Assembly: GCF_015207875.1 (NCBI RefSeq)
Contig: NZ_JADEVZ010000037.1
Coordinates: forward strand, 1-46,321
Direction of reading: 5' to 3'
Length of the DNA: 46,321 bases
Source: Dolichospermum sp. LEGE 00240
Lineage (GTDB): Bacteria > Cyanobacteriota > Cyanobacteriia > Cyanobacteriales > Nostocaceae
Shown here: positions 17,632 through 24,840 of the stretch, in pieces
How the letters are laid out: each line of letters starts with the position of its first letter
Position numbering within the stretch: the stretch's first letter is position 1
The notes under the pieces: model-generated
Database searches by the model: none
Told to the model about the DNA's origin: nothing
Seen by the model: only the letters and a program-made list of their open reading frames with translations
Program-made: the position numbers and the translations under genes

Positions 17632-18396
17632 GTGATAAATCAAGACAGCAATCATAGTTTTACTGAAAAACAATTCCTTGCAACTTTAAAACTTAATCAA
17701 GTTATCAAAAGCATTACTGTTACTCCCTATTGTGAAGTAATTGCTACAGCAGATGATGGCAAAACTTTAACCTTGTTGAATTATCAAGGAAAAATTATCA
17801 ATACTTTTCAAATCAATGGGTTTGTAACGAGCATACCATTTAGTCCCAATTCTCAAATAATTGCAATACCCAGCAATGACAAAGCAGTAATTTTGTTAAA
17901 TTCTCAAGGAAAGACTATTAATAAGTTTCCACTTAGTGGGCTAGTGACCAGTATTGCTTTTAGTCCTAATGGTAAAATAATTGCAACAGCCAGTGATGAT
18001 AAAACAGTAACCTTGTTGAATTCTCAAGGAAAAATCATCAATACTTTTCCACTTAACGCGCTAGTAACCAGTATTGCTTTTAGTCCTAATGGTAAAATAA
18101 TTGCAACAGCCAGTGATGATAAAACAGTAACCTTGTTGAATTCTCAAGGAAAAATCATCAATACTTTTCCACTTAACGCGCTAGTAACCAGTATTGCTTT
18201 TAGTCCTAATGGTAAAATAATTGCAATAGCTAGTGATGATAAAACAGTAACCTTGTTGAGTTCTCAAGGAAAAATCATCAATACTTTTCCACTTAACGCG
18301 CTAGTAACCAGTATTGCTTTTAGTCCTAATGGTAAAATAATTGCAATAGCTAGTGATGATAAAACAGTAAATATGTGGGAATTTGTTGATAAATAA
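17632..18396 (+). CDS. WD40-like beta-propeller ORF, probably frame-split from 17435
   Basis: The 254-residue reading frame holds about six repeats of 40 residues built on LVTSIAFSPNGKIIATASDD plus KTVTLLNSQGKIINTF, ending MWEFVDK. The only listed start is a GTG at 17632 with no ribosome-binding site in front. The same frame is open upstream through the T-run at 17572-17580, where it would supply the second half of a transmembrane helix. If joined to the 52-residue ORF, the product has about 320 residues: a short cytoplasmic N-terminus, one membrane helix and an outward-facing propeller. The terminal WD dipeptide of classic repeats is mostly absent. It is likely a partner of the upstream GTPase, by context only. 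Confidence 0.65.
   Translation: MINQDSNHSFTEKQFLATLKLNQVIKSITVTPYCEVIATADDGKTLTLLNYQGKIINTFQINGFVTSIPFSPNSQIIAIPSNDKAVILLNSQGKTINKFPLSGLVTSIAFSPNGKIIATASDDKTVTLLNSQGKIINTFPLNALVTSIAFSPNGKIIATASDDKTVTLLNSQGKIINTFPLNALVTSIAFSPNGKIIAIASDDKTVTLLSSQGKIINTFPLNALVTSIAFSPNGKIIAIASDDKTVNMWEFVDK
17941..18385 (+). repeat. tandem 120-bp coding repeats in the WD40-like gene
   Basis: Near-identical 120-bp units begin at about 17941, 18061, 18181 and 18301, each encoding one propeller blade. Units two and three differ at very few bases, so the duplication is recent or is being homogenised. The number of units may vary between strains. Confidence 0.9.
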
Positions 18397-18446
18397 CCTG
18401 AATTTATACTTAAAATGTATTTCTCCCAACCGGAGGACGTTAAATT

Positions 18447-19046
18447 TCAACCCAATATACCTTGACACAAAATACCTAAAATCTTGTTCAACTCCTTAAT
18501 ATAATAATTATTCAAATCAATAAATATCTCTGTTCCTTCTAACTTCAAGAACTTCCATATATCTCCTGTTGTCACAGCCCCATAAATAGTTTTAATTTCA
18601 TTACCTTCCTGTTCATTAAATAACTGTGCTGCTAACATTGCTGCTGCACATTGACCCAAACCACCTTTAATATTTTCATTTTTAGCTTCTACAATAATTA
18701 GTACAGGAGCATTAATTGTTAATTGTTCCCTAGAACGACTGATAACAAAATCACAATAACCATTTAAACCTCTCTCAACATCAACATTAAAATCTGTACC
18801 AGAAAATAAACTAATTTGATAATTAGCTTTACGTCTAACTTCTAATAAAATTGGCGTAATCATCATTTCTGAGCGTGCTTTCTCCGTATTTATTGCTAAC
18901 GCGAGTTCCGTAGTTTCTTCTAAAGTGTTAGTTAACTTTTCACTGATTTCTATAGGTTCTACAGTCGCAAATAAATCAGCTTCTTCATCAATTGTAATGT
19001 TAAAAATTTTCTTAAACTTAGTTAAGCTAAAATCACTATACGCCAT
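18447..19046 (-). CDS. hypothetical protein, PD-(D/E)XK nuclease-like
   Basis: The 199-residue protein is of a type common in filamentous cyanobacteria. The C-terminal half contains [20 protein letters not shown] followed by [20 protein letters not shown], which matches a restriction-endonuclease-like D...ExK core (D in CDFV, E-A-K in VEAK). Catalytic activity is an inference. The start ATG at 19046 encodes MAYSDFSL. A decayed HTH gene lies immediately upstream. It is convergent with the WD40-like gene, 50 bp away. Confidence 0.65.
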   Translation of the reverse strand: MAYSDFSLTKFKKIFNITIDEEADLFATVEPIEISEKLTNTLEETTELALAINTEKARSEMMITPILLEVRRKANYQISLFSGTDFNVDVERGLNGYCDFVISRSREQLTINAPVLIIVEAKNENIKGGLGQCAAAMLAAQLFNEQEGNEIKTIYGAVTTGDIWKFLKLEGTEIFIDLNNYYIKELNKILGILCQGILG

Positions 19047-19073
19047 TGCTCTTACCTTATTATTTTCAACAGT

Positions 19074-19212
19074 TTATCTAAAATTTAAAATCTCTTTAAT
19101 TATAGCAGTATACTTTTCAGGAATAGGTGCATCTTTACCCTTAGTCTCAATATCCCTGACCCAGCTTTGACTCATACCTACAGCATGAGCAAAATCTCTT
19201 TGAATCTTGAAA
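19074..19212 (-). pseudogene. truncated XRE-type HTH gene
   Basis: The frame reads QRDFAHAVGMSQSWVRDIET and ends KEILNFR before TAA. This is the recognition-helix half of an XRE-family helix-turn-helix. The 5' half is missing; upstream sequence is non-coding and runs into a palindromic repeat. It may once have regulated the nuclease-like gene at 18447. Confidence 0.55.
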
Positions 19213-19280
19213 TAAATTCAGGTTCAAAGCTAAAACTTGTTAAAACTGAAGCTGACCGATGGATTTAGCAAAATCAAAAA

Positions 19281-19313
19281 AGATCCCCGACTTCTCTAAG
19301 AAGTCGGGGATCT
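19281..19313. repeat. dispersed palindrome (AGATCCCCGACTTCT hairpin)
   Basis: AGATCCCCGACTTCT and AGAAGTCGGGGATCT are inverted around a 3-nt spacer. The same arms, with a longer AT-rich loop, recur at 38838-38903. It could act as a bidirectional terminator between the decayed genes on each side. Confidence 0.85.
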
Positions 19314-19342
19314 GAAGGATGTAAACAACCGACGAAAATGGG

Positions 19343-19964
19343 TTAATTAATGGGGAATTTAGCTAATAATTCCTCACGGGACAACTGAGATAAGTTGAGA
19401 AATAAATCAGTTCTTTCTGTGAGAGAAAGTTCCATAATAGGAGTCACAACAGCTAATAATTGCTCATCTAAATTAGCAAACCGTGCTGTTAGTAAACTTC
19501 CTACTATTAACCGTAATTCTTCTTGTCTTCCCGTTTGCAGTCCCGTTTGCAGTCCCGTTTGCAGTCCCGTTTGCAGTCCCTCTTGTCGCCATTCCTCGCG
19601 TTGTTTGAGATATGCTGGTGATAAAGTCATAATCAACTCCCTATCTTCATCATTGATATTAGTGTTAATCTCTATATTTTTACGCCAAGACGCTAAAATT
19701 TCCAGTAGATAATTACGCTGGTTTTCTGTGGAAACTTGTAACTGCCATTTTTGCTAATAATCCTAAATCGGAAGTTACAGGTTTTGATTGATTGGGAACA
19801 AACCAAATATCTATTTCTCTAACTTCGCTTTTTACGTCTTTACCAATATCTACTTGACCTAAAGGTTTTAATAATTCCTCTAGATATTCTTTTGCAAATT
19901 GGTCATGGGCTTCTCTCGTCATACAAAATTCATAATTAATAATAGTGTTTTCATGATGTCTCAA
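19343..19964 (-). pseudogene. Rpn-type PD-(D/E)XK nuclease/transposase, deleted and frameshifted
   Basis: The N-terminal piece (19713-19964) reads AHDQFAKEYLEELLKPLGQV and EVREIDIWFVPNQ, typical of the cyanobacterial Rpn-like family. The C-terminal piece, readable from about 19740 to 19343, has LLEILASWRKN, LIMTLSPAYLKQREEWRQEG and ends SQLSREELLAKFPIN. Complete relatives have a larger central section, which is missing here, and the frame changes at the junction near 19735-19745. A 12-bp unit encoding GLQT is repeated four times at 19535-19580. The gene is no longer functional as one protein. Family recognition is from memory of conserved motifs. Confidence 0.7.
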
Positions 19965-20009
19965 TATACTTTAGTTTTAAGAATACCACAAGCAGGAAAT
20001 AAAGAAATT

Positions 20010-20123
20010 AAGTAGGTGAACACAATAAAACCAAACTGTGTAAAGAAAAGTAAAATCGCCCAAACCCTCTTCACTCTTGCCTTTTGCCTTGCCATAACGA
20101 CAATTTTCAACGCCAACCTACTT
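20010..20123. mobile_element. 114-bp TAAGTAGGT-type MITE
   Basis: AAGTAGGT at 20010-20017 and ACCTACTT at 20116-20123 are perfect inverted ends; TAAGTAGGT/ACCTACTTA is 9 bp perfect when one more base each side is counted. It is kin to 16187-16315. A short GTG-started frame at 20016-20201 lies largely inside it and is not considered a gene. The gap 19965-20220 otherwise holds nothing recognisable. Confidence 0.7.
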
Positions 20124-20220
20124 AGCTATTCTATTAATTTGAGTAGATTATATGAAAGTTATCCAGAAGATTATTTTCGCCAAGAAAATCATTGTGTCTA
20201 AATCTCCAAATCTTTAATTA

Positions 20221-21429
20221 TCAATTTCTGATTCCTACCCATTGAGTTACAGGGGACATTGATTTCCAACCCAGAAATTTACCAATGGGTTCTGCGCGTT
20301 GAATAGCAATACGAGTAAAGTTTCCGCCCACTGTTTCATACCATTGATATAATCTTTGTTCACCTTCTAATGTGACAATATTAACTACCATTCTGCCTCC
20401 AGGAAGCAACGCATTCCAACAATTTTCTAATATTTCTGGTGCTGTGACCCCACCACCAATAAAAATCGCGTTTGGTGCTGGTAAATTGAGGATAACTTCT
20501 AAAGCTTTACCTGCCATAATTTGTAAATTCGGTGTTCCCAAAGCAGCGGCATTGTCAGCTATATAATTGAGTCTAGTGGAATTTTGTTCAATAGCGATCG
20601 CTCGACATCTTCTATCACTCCGCATCCACTCTATGGAAATAGAACCACAACCAGCCCCCACATCCCACAGCAACTCCCCCGGTAAAGGTGCTAAACTCGA
20701 TAATGTCACCGCCCGGACTTCCCTTTTTGTCAATTGTCCATCATGATGAAAAGCACTATCCGGTAAACCAGGAAATCTCGATAAACCAATTATTCCTTTA
20801 TCAGCAATACATTCCACTGCAATAGTATTTAAAGGAGCGATATTTTTTTCTTGCCAATTACCAGCGATATCTGTGATAATATTCTCATTAATATTACCCA
20901 TTTTTTCTAAAATAGTAATTCGACTATTACCATAACCGCGATTTATTAAAATTTCCGCCATAACAGCCGGCGTATTTTTTCCCTCACTTAAAATTAATAA
21001 TTTTGCCCCAGGATAAATATAAGATTGCAGTAAAGAAACCGGACGACCACATAAACTTAAAGTTTCCACTTCTGTTAATGACCATCCTAATCGAGAACAA
21101 GCCAGACTAAAAGCCGAAGGTGCAGGAATAATTGTAATTTCCGAAATATCAATATCTTTAAGAATGGTCGCACCCACACCATAACATAGAGGGTCGCCAC
21201 TAGCTAAAATACAAACGGCTTCACCACGATAATTGATAATGTCGGTTATGGAAGTTGAAAAGGGTGATTTCCAGGAAATTTTTTCCCGATTGTCGTCCTG
21301 TGGTATCATGGAAAGATGACGTTCCCCACCAAAGATAATTTTAGCCTTTTCCAAACAGGAAAGAGCTATGGGACTTAACCCTACTAAACCATCTTCACCG
21401 ATACCGATAATTGATAACCATTTTTGCAT
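20221..21429 (-). CDS. cobL: precorrin-6Y C5,15-methyltransferase (decarboxylating)
   Basis: The 402-residue bifunctional enzyme carries a CbiE-like tetrapyrrole methylase domain (about 3-205; LSIIGIGEDGLVGLSP, ILASGDPLCYGVGATIL) and a CbiT-like SAM methyltransferase domain (about 220-400; ALSSLAPLPGELLWDVGAGCGSISIEW, IFIGGGVTAPEILENC). It methylates C5 and C15 and decarboxylates the C12 acetate in corrin synthesis. It is divergent from the riboswitch-controlled cobG-cobH-cobI genes, with an orphan HicB gene between. Both catalytic motifs look intact. Confidence 0.93.
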   Translation of the reverse strand: MQKWLSIIGIGEDGLVGLSPIALSCLEKAKIIFGGERHLSMIPQDDNREKISWKSPFSTSITDIINYRGEAVCILASGDPLCYGVGATILKDIDISEITIIPAPSAFSLACSRLGWSLTEVETLSLCGRPVSLLQSYIYPGAKLLILSEGKNTPAVMAEILINRGYGNSRITILEKMGNINENIITDIAGNWQEKNIAPLNTIAVECIADKGIIGLSRFPGLPDSAFHHDGQLTKREVRAVTLSSLAPLPGELLWDVGAGCGSISIEWMRSDRRCRAIAIEQNSTRLNYIADNAAALGTPNLQIMAGKALEVILNLPAPNAIFIGGGVTAPEILENCWNALLPGGRMVVNIVTLEGEQRLYQWYETVGGNFTRIAIQRAEPIGKFLGWKSMSPVTQWVGIRN

Positions 21430-21489
21430 AATTCGTCAGGTTGTTTGTTTTGATCAAATATCGCTTTTATTACTTTATCGTTACAGTCT

Positions 21490-21696
21490 ATGAACTTGAA
21501 AATAGAGATTGAACAAGAGGAAGACGGACGCTTTATTGCGGACGTGATTGATTTTCCCGGTGTATTGGCTTATGGAAACACAAGACAGGAGGCGGTAGCT
21601 AAGGTTCAGGCTTTGGCGTTGCGCGTTTTGGCTGATAAACTGGAACATGGGGAAGTAAAACCAGATTTATTTAGTGTTTCTTTTGCAGCAGCATGA
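21490..21696 (+). CDS. HicB-family antitoxin-like protein
   Basis: The 68-residue protein matches the HicB fold: IEQEEDGRFIADVIDFPGVL then AYGNTRQEAVAKVQALALRV. HicB neutralises the HicA mRNA interferase. Its stop overlaps an ATG (ATGA at 21693), where hicA would be expected, but only a short remnant follows. The absence of a C-terminal HTH is normal for short HicB variants. This is an orphan antitoxin between cobL and the cobalamin riboswitch. Confidence 0.8.
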   Translation: MNLKIEIEQEEDGRFIADVIDFPGVLAYGNTRQEAVAKVQALALRVLADKLEHGEVKPDLFSVSFAAA

Positions 21697-21800
21697 GTCA
21701 ATGGTCAAGTCAAAAATCTTCGTATCTTTGCGCGAAACACAATTCATTGACAATAGCCAAAAATACCATCTCATGGTATACTGTTAGATCTGAGAGTTAG
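21693..21800 (+). pseudogene. hicA remnant
   Basis: The frame starts MSQWSSQKS, like the beginning of many cyanobacterial HicA toxins, then loses similarity and stops at 21800 inside the riboswitch. The double-stranded-RNA-binding core with its catalytic His is missing, so no toxin is made. Confidence 0.4.
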
Positions 21801-21925
21801 GAAACTTCGGTTCAATTCCGGGACTGTGCCGCAACTGTAAAGCAATTTGAAATGATTGGAGTTTGAATAAACATCCCAAATCTCAAATTGAGTAAGTCAG
21901 AATGCTAACTCTAAGGTGTTCACTT
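21785..21925 (+). promoter_or_regulatory. cobalamin (B12) riboswitch
   Basis: The consensus pieces are in order: AATTCCGGGACTGTGCCGCA with AACTGTAAAGC following, then the B12-box-like AAGTCAGAATGC. The basal stem pairs GAGTTAG (21793-21799) with CTAACTC (21905-21911) perfectly. Downstream, TCTCTG (21934-21939) pairs with CAGAGA (21946-21951) just before the AAGGGG ribosome-binding site and the cobG ATG, so control is probably at translation initiation. It should repress cobG-cobH-cobI when cobalamin is plentiful. Confidence 0.93.
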
Positions 21926-21959
21926 CCGTTCTGTCTCTGCGTCACACAGAGAAGGGGTC

Positions 21960-23417
21960 ATGATTTTGCAAATTCCATTTACCGCTTGTCCAGGATTATT
22001 TTATAACACAGCCGCCCAGGATGGGCTTCTTTATCGCTTGAGAATACCAGGGGGAATAATTAATTATAACCAATTTCAGGCGATCGCAGATATTGCTGAT
22101 AATTATGGCAATGGTTATATTGATATTACTAACCGCGCTAATATTCAAATTAGAGAAATTAAAACCAGCATAAATGTTGAAGTTCTCAAAAAACTACAAG
22201 CATTAGGTTTAGCCTCTACCAATACCAAAATAGATCATATCCGCAACATCATGACCAATCCCACAGCGGGTATTGATGGTGAAGAATTATTAGATACTCG
22301 TCCCTTAGTCAAAATCTGGGAACAATATATTACCGCACATTCTCAACTTTGCGAATTATCGGCAAAATTTAGCGTCTGCTTTGATAGTGGAGGCAAAGTT
22401 GCTGTAAAATGTCAACCCAATGATATTATATTGGCAGCGGAAATAATTAACCGTAATGTATATTTGCGGTTATATCTCAGTTATGGAGAAAAAGGACAAC
22501 CAGCACAGGATACAGGAATCTTATTAAAACCAGAAGAGACAATAACAGCTTTAGCAACCTTAGCCCAAACTTACCTCAAACACATAGATACTAAAAACCG
22601 CCGCAAACTACGCTTACGAGAAATCATCAATAAGATCACAGTTAAAGAATATCTTCACCAAATCAAAGAAAACCTCAACTCAGATATATTGAATTTTACA
22701 AAAACTCCTCTCTGCGCCTCCGCGCCTCTGCGAGAAAAAACTCATATTGGTATTTATCCCCAACGCCAAACCGGATTATATTATATCGGCATAGTCTTAC
22801 CCCTGGGAAGATTAGAAACTTCGCAAATTAGGGGTTTAGCTAATATTGCCAAAAGGTATGGCGATGATAATATCAGGTTAACACCTTGGCAAAACTTACT
22901 ATTAACCGATATTCCCCAAAATCAAATTAGCGAAGTTGATCAACAAATTGCCAATTTAGGTTTAAACTCATCACCAACCAACATCAAAAGTTTCCTAGTA
23001 GCTTGTTCCGGTAAAAAGGGTTGTGCTGCTGCGGCCACAGAAACTAAAGATGATGCCATAAACTTGGCAAAATACCTAGAAAATCTGATGATTCTAGACT
23101 CACCTGTGAATATTCACTTTAGTGGTTGCAGTAAATCTTGCGCTCAACACACTCAAGCTGATATTACCTTACTTGGTATTATTACAGAAACCGCAAAAGC
23201 AACTTTTCCCGCTTATCAAGTGTATGTTCTCGGTCATTTACTTTATGAATATGTGACTATAGCGAAAATTCCGATTTTGATTCAAGAAATGCTGGCAGTA
23301 TATCAAAAACAACGTCTAAGTTTACACGAAACTTTTGGACAATTTATTGATCGTCATAGCCATCAATTAAAGCAACTATTTAGCCAAACAACGCCCAATT
23401 TAACCTTTAGAACCTGA
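21960..23417 (+). CDS. cobG: precorrin-3B synthase-like (CobG) sirohaem/[4Fe-4S] protein
   Basis: The 485-residue protein belongs to the nitrite/sulfite reductase fold used by CobG, which oxidatively converts precorrin-3A to precorrin-3B with O2. Two ferredoxin-like halves are seen (CPGLFYNTAAQDGLLYRLRI at the start; IGIYPQRQTGLYYIGIVLPL mid-protein). The cluster ligands are C349-x5-C355 and C390-x3-C394. About residues 249-261 (PLCASAPLREKT) are encoded by a dispersed repeat inserted in frame. It is the first gene after the cobalamin riboswitch, with a GAAGGGG ribosome-binding site 3-4 bp before the ATG, and the cobH start lies 7 bp after its stop. Confidence 0.88.
   Translation: MILQIPFTACPGLFYNTAAQDGLLYRLRIPGGIINYNQFQAIADIADNYGNGYIDITNRANIQIREIKTSINVEVLKKLQALGLASTNTKIDHIRNIMTNPTAGIDGEELLDTRPLVKIWEQYITAHSQLCELSAKFSVCFDSGGKVAVKCQPNDIILAAEIINRNVYLRLYLSYGEKGQPAQDTGILLKPEETITALATLAQTYLKHIDTKNRRKLRLREIINKITVKEYLHQIKENLNSDILNFTKTPLCASAPLREKTHIGIYPQRQTGLYYIGIVLPLGRLETSQIRGLANIAKRYGDDNIRLTPWQNLLLTDIPQNQISEVDQQIANLGLNSSPTNIKSFLVACSGKKGCAAAATETKDDAINLAKYLENLMILDSPVNIHFSGCSKSCAQHTQADITLLGIITETAKATFPAYQVYVLGHLLYEYVTIAKIPILIQEMLAVYQKQRLSLHETFGQFIDRHSHQLKQLFSQTTPNLTFRT
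22704..22741 (+). repeat. dispersed repeat inside cobG
   Basis: The segment containing CTCTGCGCCTCCGCGCCTCT then GCGAGAAAAAA matches the intergenic repeat at 26982-27018 (CTCTGCGCCT...GCGCCTCTGCGTGAGAAAA). Here it lies in the cobG coding frame and keeps it open, adding about a dozen residues to a region between the two halves. Confidence 0.75.
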
Positions 23418-23424
23418 AAATATC

Positions 23425-24051
23425 ATGTTTGATTACATCCGTGATGGTAGCGAAATATATCGTAATTCCTTTGAAATTATTCGGTCAGAGTCCAATCTCG
23501 CAAGATTCCCTGAAGATGTATCGAAAGTTGCCGTTCGCATGATTCACGCCTGTGGAATGACGGATATTGTCAATGACTTAGAATATTCATCTACAGCAGT
23601 AGCATCTGGGAAAAAAGCCCTAATTGCCGGCGCACCGATTTTGTGTGATTCTTACATGGTAGCCGAAGGTGTTACCAGAAAAAGATTACCCAAAAATAAT
23701 AAAGTTCTTTGCACCCTCAATGATCCAGAAGTACCACAACTAGCCAAAAGATTAAGAAATACAAGGTCAGCAGCAGCCTTGGAGTTCTGGCGGTTTCATA
23801 TAGAAGGGGCAATAGTGGTGATTGGGAATGCACCTACAGCCCTATTTAGGTTATTAGAAATGCTAGACGAGGGAGTTCCTAGACCGGCATTAATTTTGGG
23901 TTTTCCTGTCGGTTTCGTGGGTGCAGTCGAATCAAAAGCCGCATTAGCCGCAGATAGCCGCAACGTACCATTCTTAACTTTACATGGAAGACGGGGCGGA
24001 AGTGCGATCGCTGCTGCTGCTGTTAACGCCCTAGCTAGTGAGGAAGAATAA
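23425..24051 (+). CDS. cobH: precorrin-8X methylmutase
   Basis: The 208-residue protein (CobH/CbiC) moves the methyl group from C11 to C12 to give hydrogenobyrinate. It shows EIYRNSFEIIRSESNLARFP near the N-terminus, the catalytic His in MIHACGMTDIV and the AILGFPVGFVGAVESK-like LILGFPVGFVGAVESKAALA near the C-terminus. It starts 7 bp after cobG, and its stop overlaps the cobI start by one base (TAATG). It belongs to the riboswitch-controlled operon. Confidence 0.95.
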   Translation: MFDYIRDGSEIYRNSFEIIRSESNLARFPEDVSKVAVRMIHACGMTDIVNDLEYSSTAVASGKKALIAGAPILCDSYMVAEGVTRKRLPKNNKVLCTLNDPEVPQLAKRLRNTRSAAALEFWRFHIEGAIVVIGNAPTALFRLLEMLDEGVPRPALILGFPVGFVGAVESKAALAADSRNVPFLTLHGRRGGSAIAAAAVNALASEEE

Positions 24052-24758
24052 TGACTAATCCCGGAGGTCGTCTTTATGGAATTGGTGTGGGACCTGGAGA
24101 CCCTGAACTCATCACCTTAAAAGCCTTGCGTCTCCTCCGTTCTGCCCCAGTTATTGCTTATCAATCAGCTACAGATAAAGAAAGTATCGCCAGAAAAATC
24201 GTTTCTTCCTATCTGGATAATAATCAGATTGAGGTAGCGTTTCATCTTCCTCGCGCCTTAGAACCAGAAAAGGCTAAATCTATCTATGACCAAGAAACTC
24301 AACCCATTGCTGACCATTTAGCCGCCGGTCGAGATGTGGTGGTTATCTGTGAAGGAGATCCGTTTTTCTACGGCTCTTTTATGTATCTTTTTACTCGATT
24401 AGCCAATAAGTATCAAACGGAAGTCGTCCCCGGAGTTTCCTCACTCATGGCCTGTCCTGTCGCCCTGGGTTTACCATTTACCTATTACAATGATGTCCTC
24501 ACGGTTTTACCTGCACCATTACCCAGAGAAGCCTTAATTAGCCAACTCCTAGCCACTGACGCGGCGGCTATTATGAAACTTGGTCGCCATTTTCTCAAAG
24601 TCAGGGATATTCTCCATGAATTAGGACTAGCTTCACGGGCTAGATACATTGAACGCGCTACAACTACACAACAGCGCATATTACCTCTTGACGAAGTTGA
24701 CCCTCTTGATGTGCCTTATTTCTCGATGATTATTATCCCTACTAAAAATAGGTTGTAG
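24051..24758 (+). CDS. cobI: precorrin-2 C20-methyltransferase
   Basis: The 235-residue SAM-dependent tetrapyrrole methylase shows LYGIGVGPGDPELITLKALR at the N-terminus, VVVICEGDPFFYGSFMYLF and VVPGVSSLMACPVALGLPF in the middle. These identify CobI/CbiL. It follows cobH with a 1-bp overlap, so it is translationally coupled. With CobG, CobH and the divergent CobL it supplies four steps of the aerobic-type corrin pathway; the remaining cob genes are elsewhere. Confidence 0.95.
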   Translation: MTNPGGRLYGIGVGPGDPELITLKALRLLRSAPVIAYQSATDKESIARKIVSSYLDNNQIEVAFHLPRALEPEKAKSIYDQETQPIADHLAAGRDVVVICEGDPFFYGSFMYLFTRLANKYQTEVVPGVSSLMACPVALGLPFTYYNDVLTVLPAPLPREALISQLLATDAAAIMKLGRHFLKVRDILHELGLASRARYIERATTTQQRILPLDEVDPLDVPYFSMIIIPTKNRL

Positions 24759-24795
24759 TTGTCAAGGAGTCAGAAGCAAATTGTAAAACCTGTAG

Positions 24796-24814
24796 GGGCG
24801 CAGGGACTGCGCCC
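24796..24814. repeat. GGGCGCA palindromic dispersed repeat
   Basis: GGGCGCA and TGCGCCC are inverted around 5 nt, preceded by TGTAGG. The same unit occurs at 45300-45318. It lies in the convergent gap between cobI and the ferredoxin-like gene and could serve as a terminator. Confidence 0.75.
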
Positions 24815-24840
24815 TCAATCGTACTGCATCCTCAAGATAA

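Noticed and set aside
20016-20201. GTG-started ORF of 61 residues
   Set aside because: Most of it lies within the 114-bp inverted-repeat element, and there is no ribosome-binding site.
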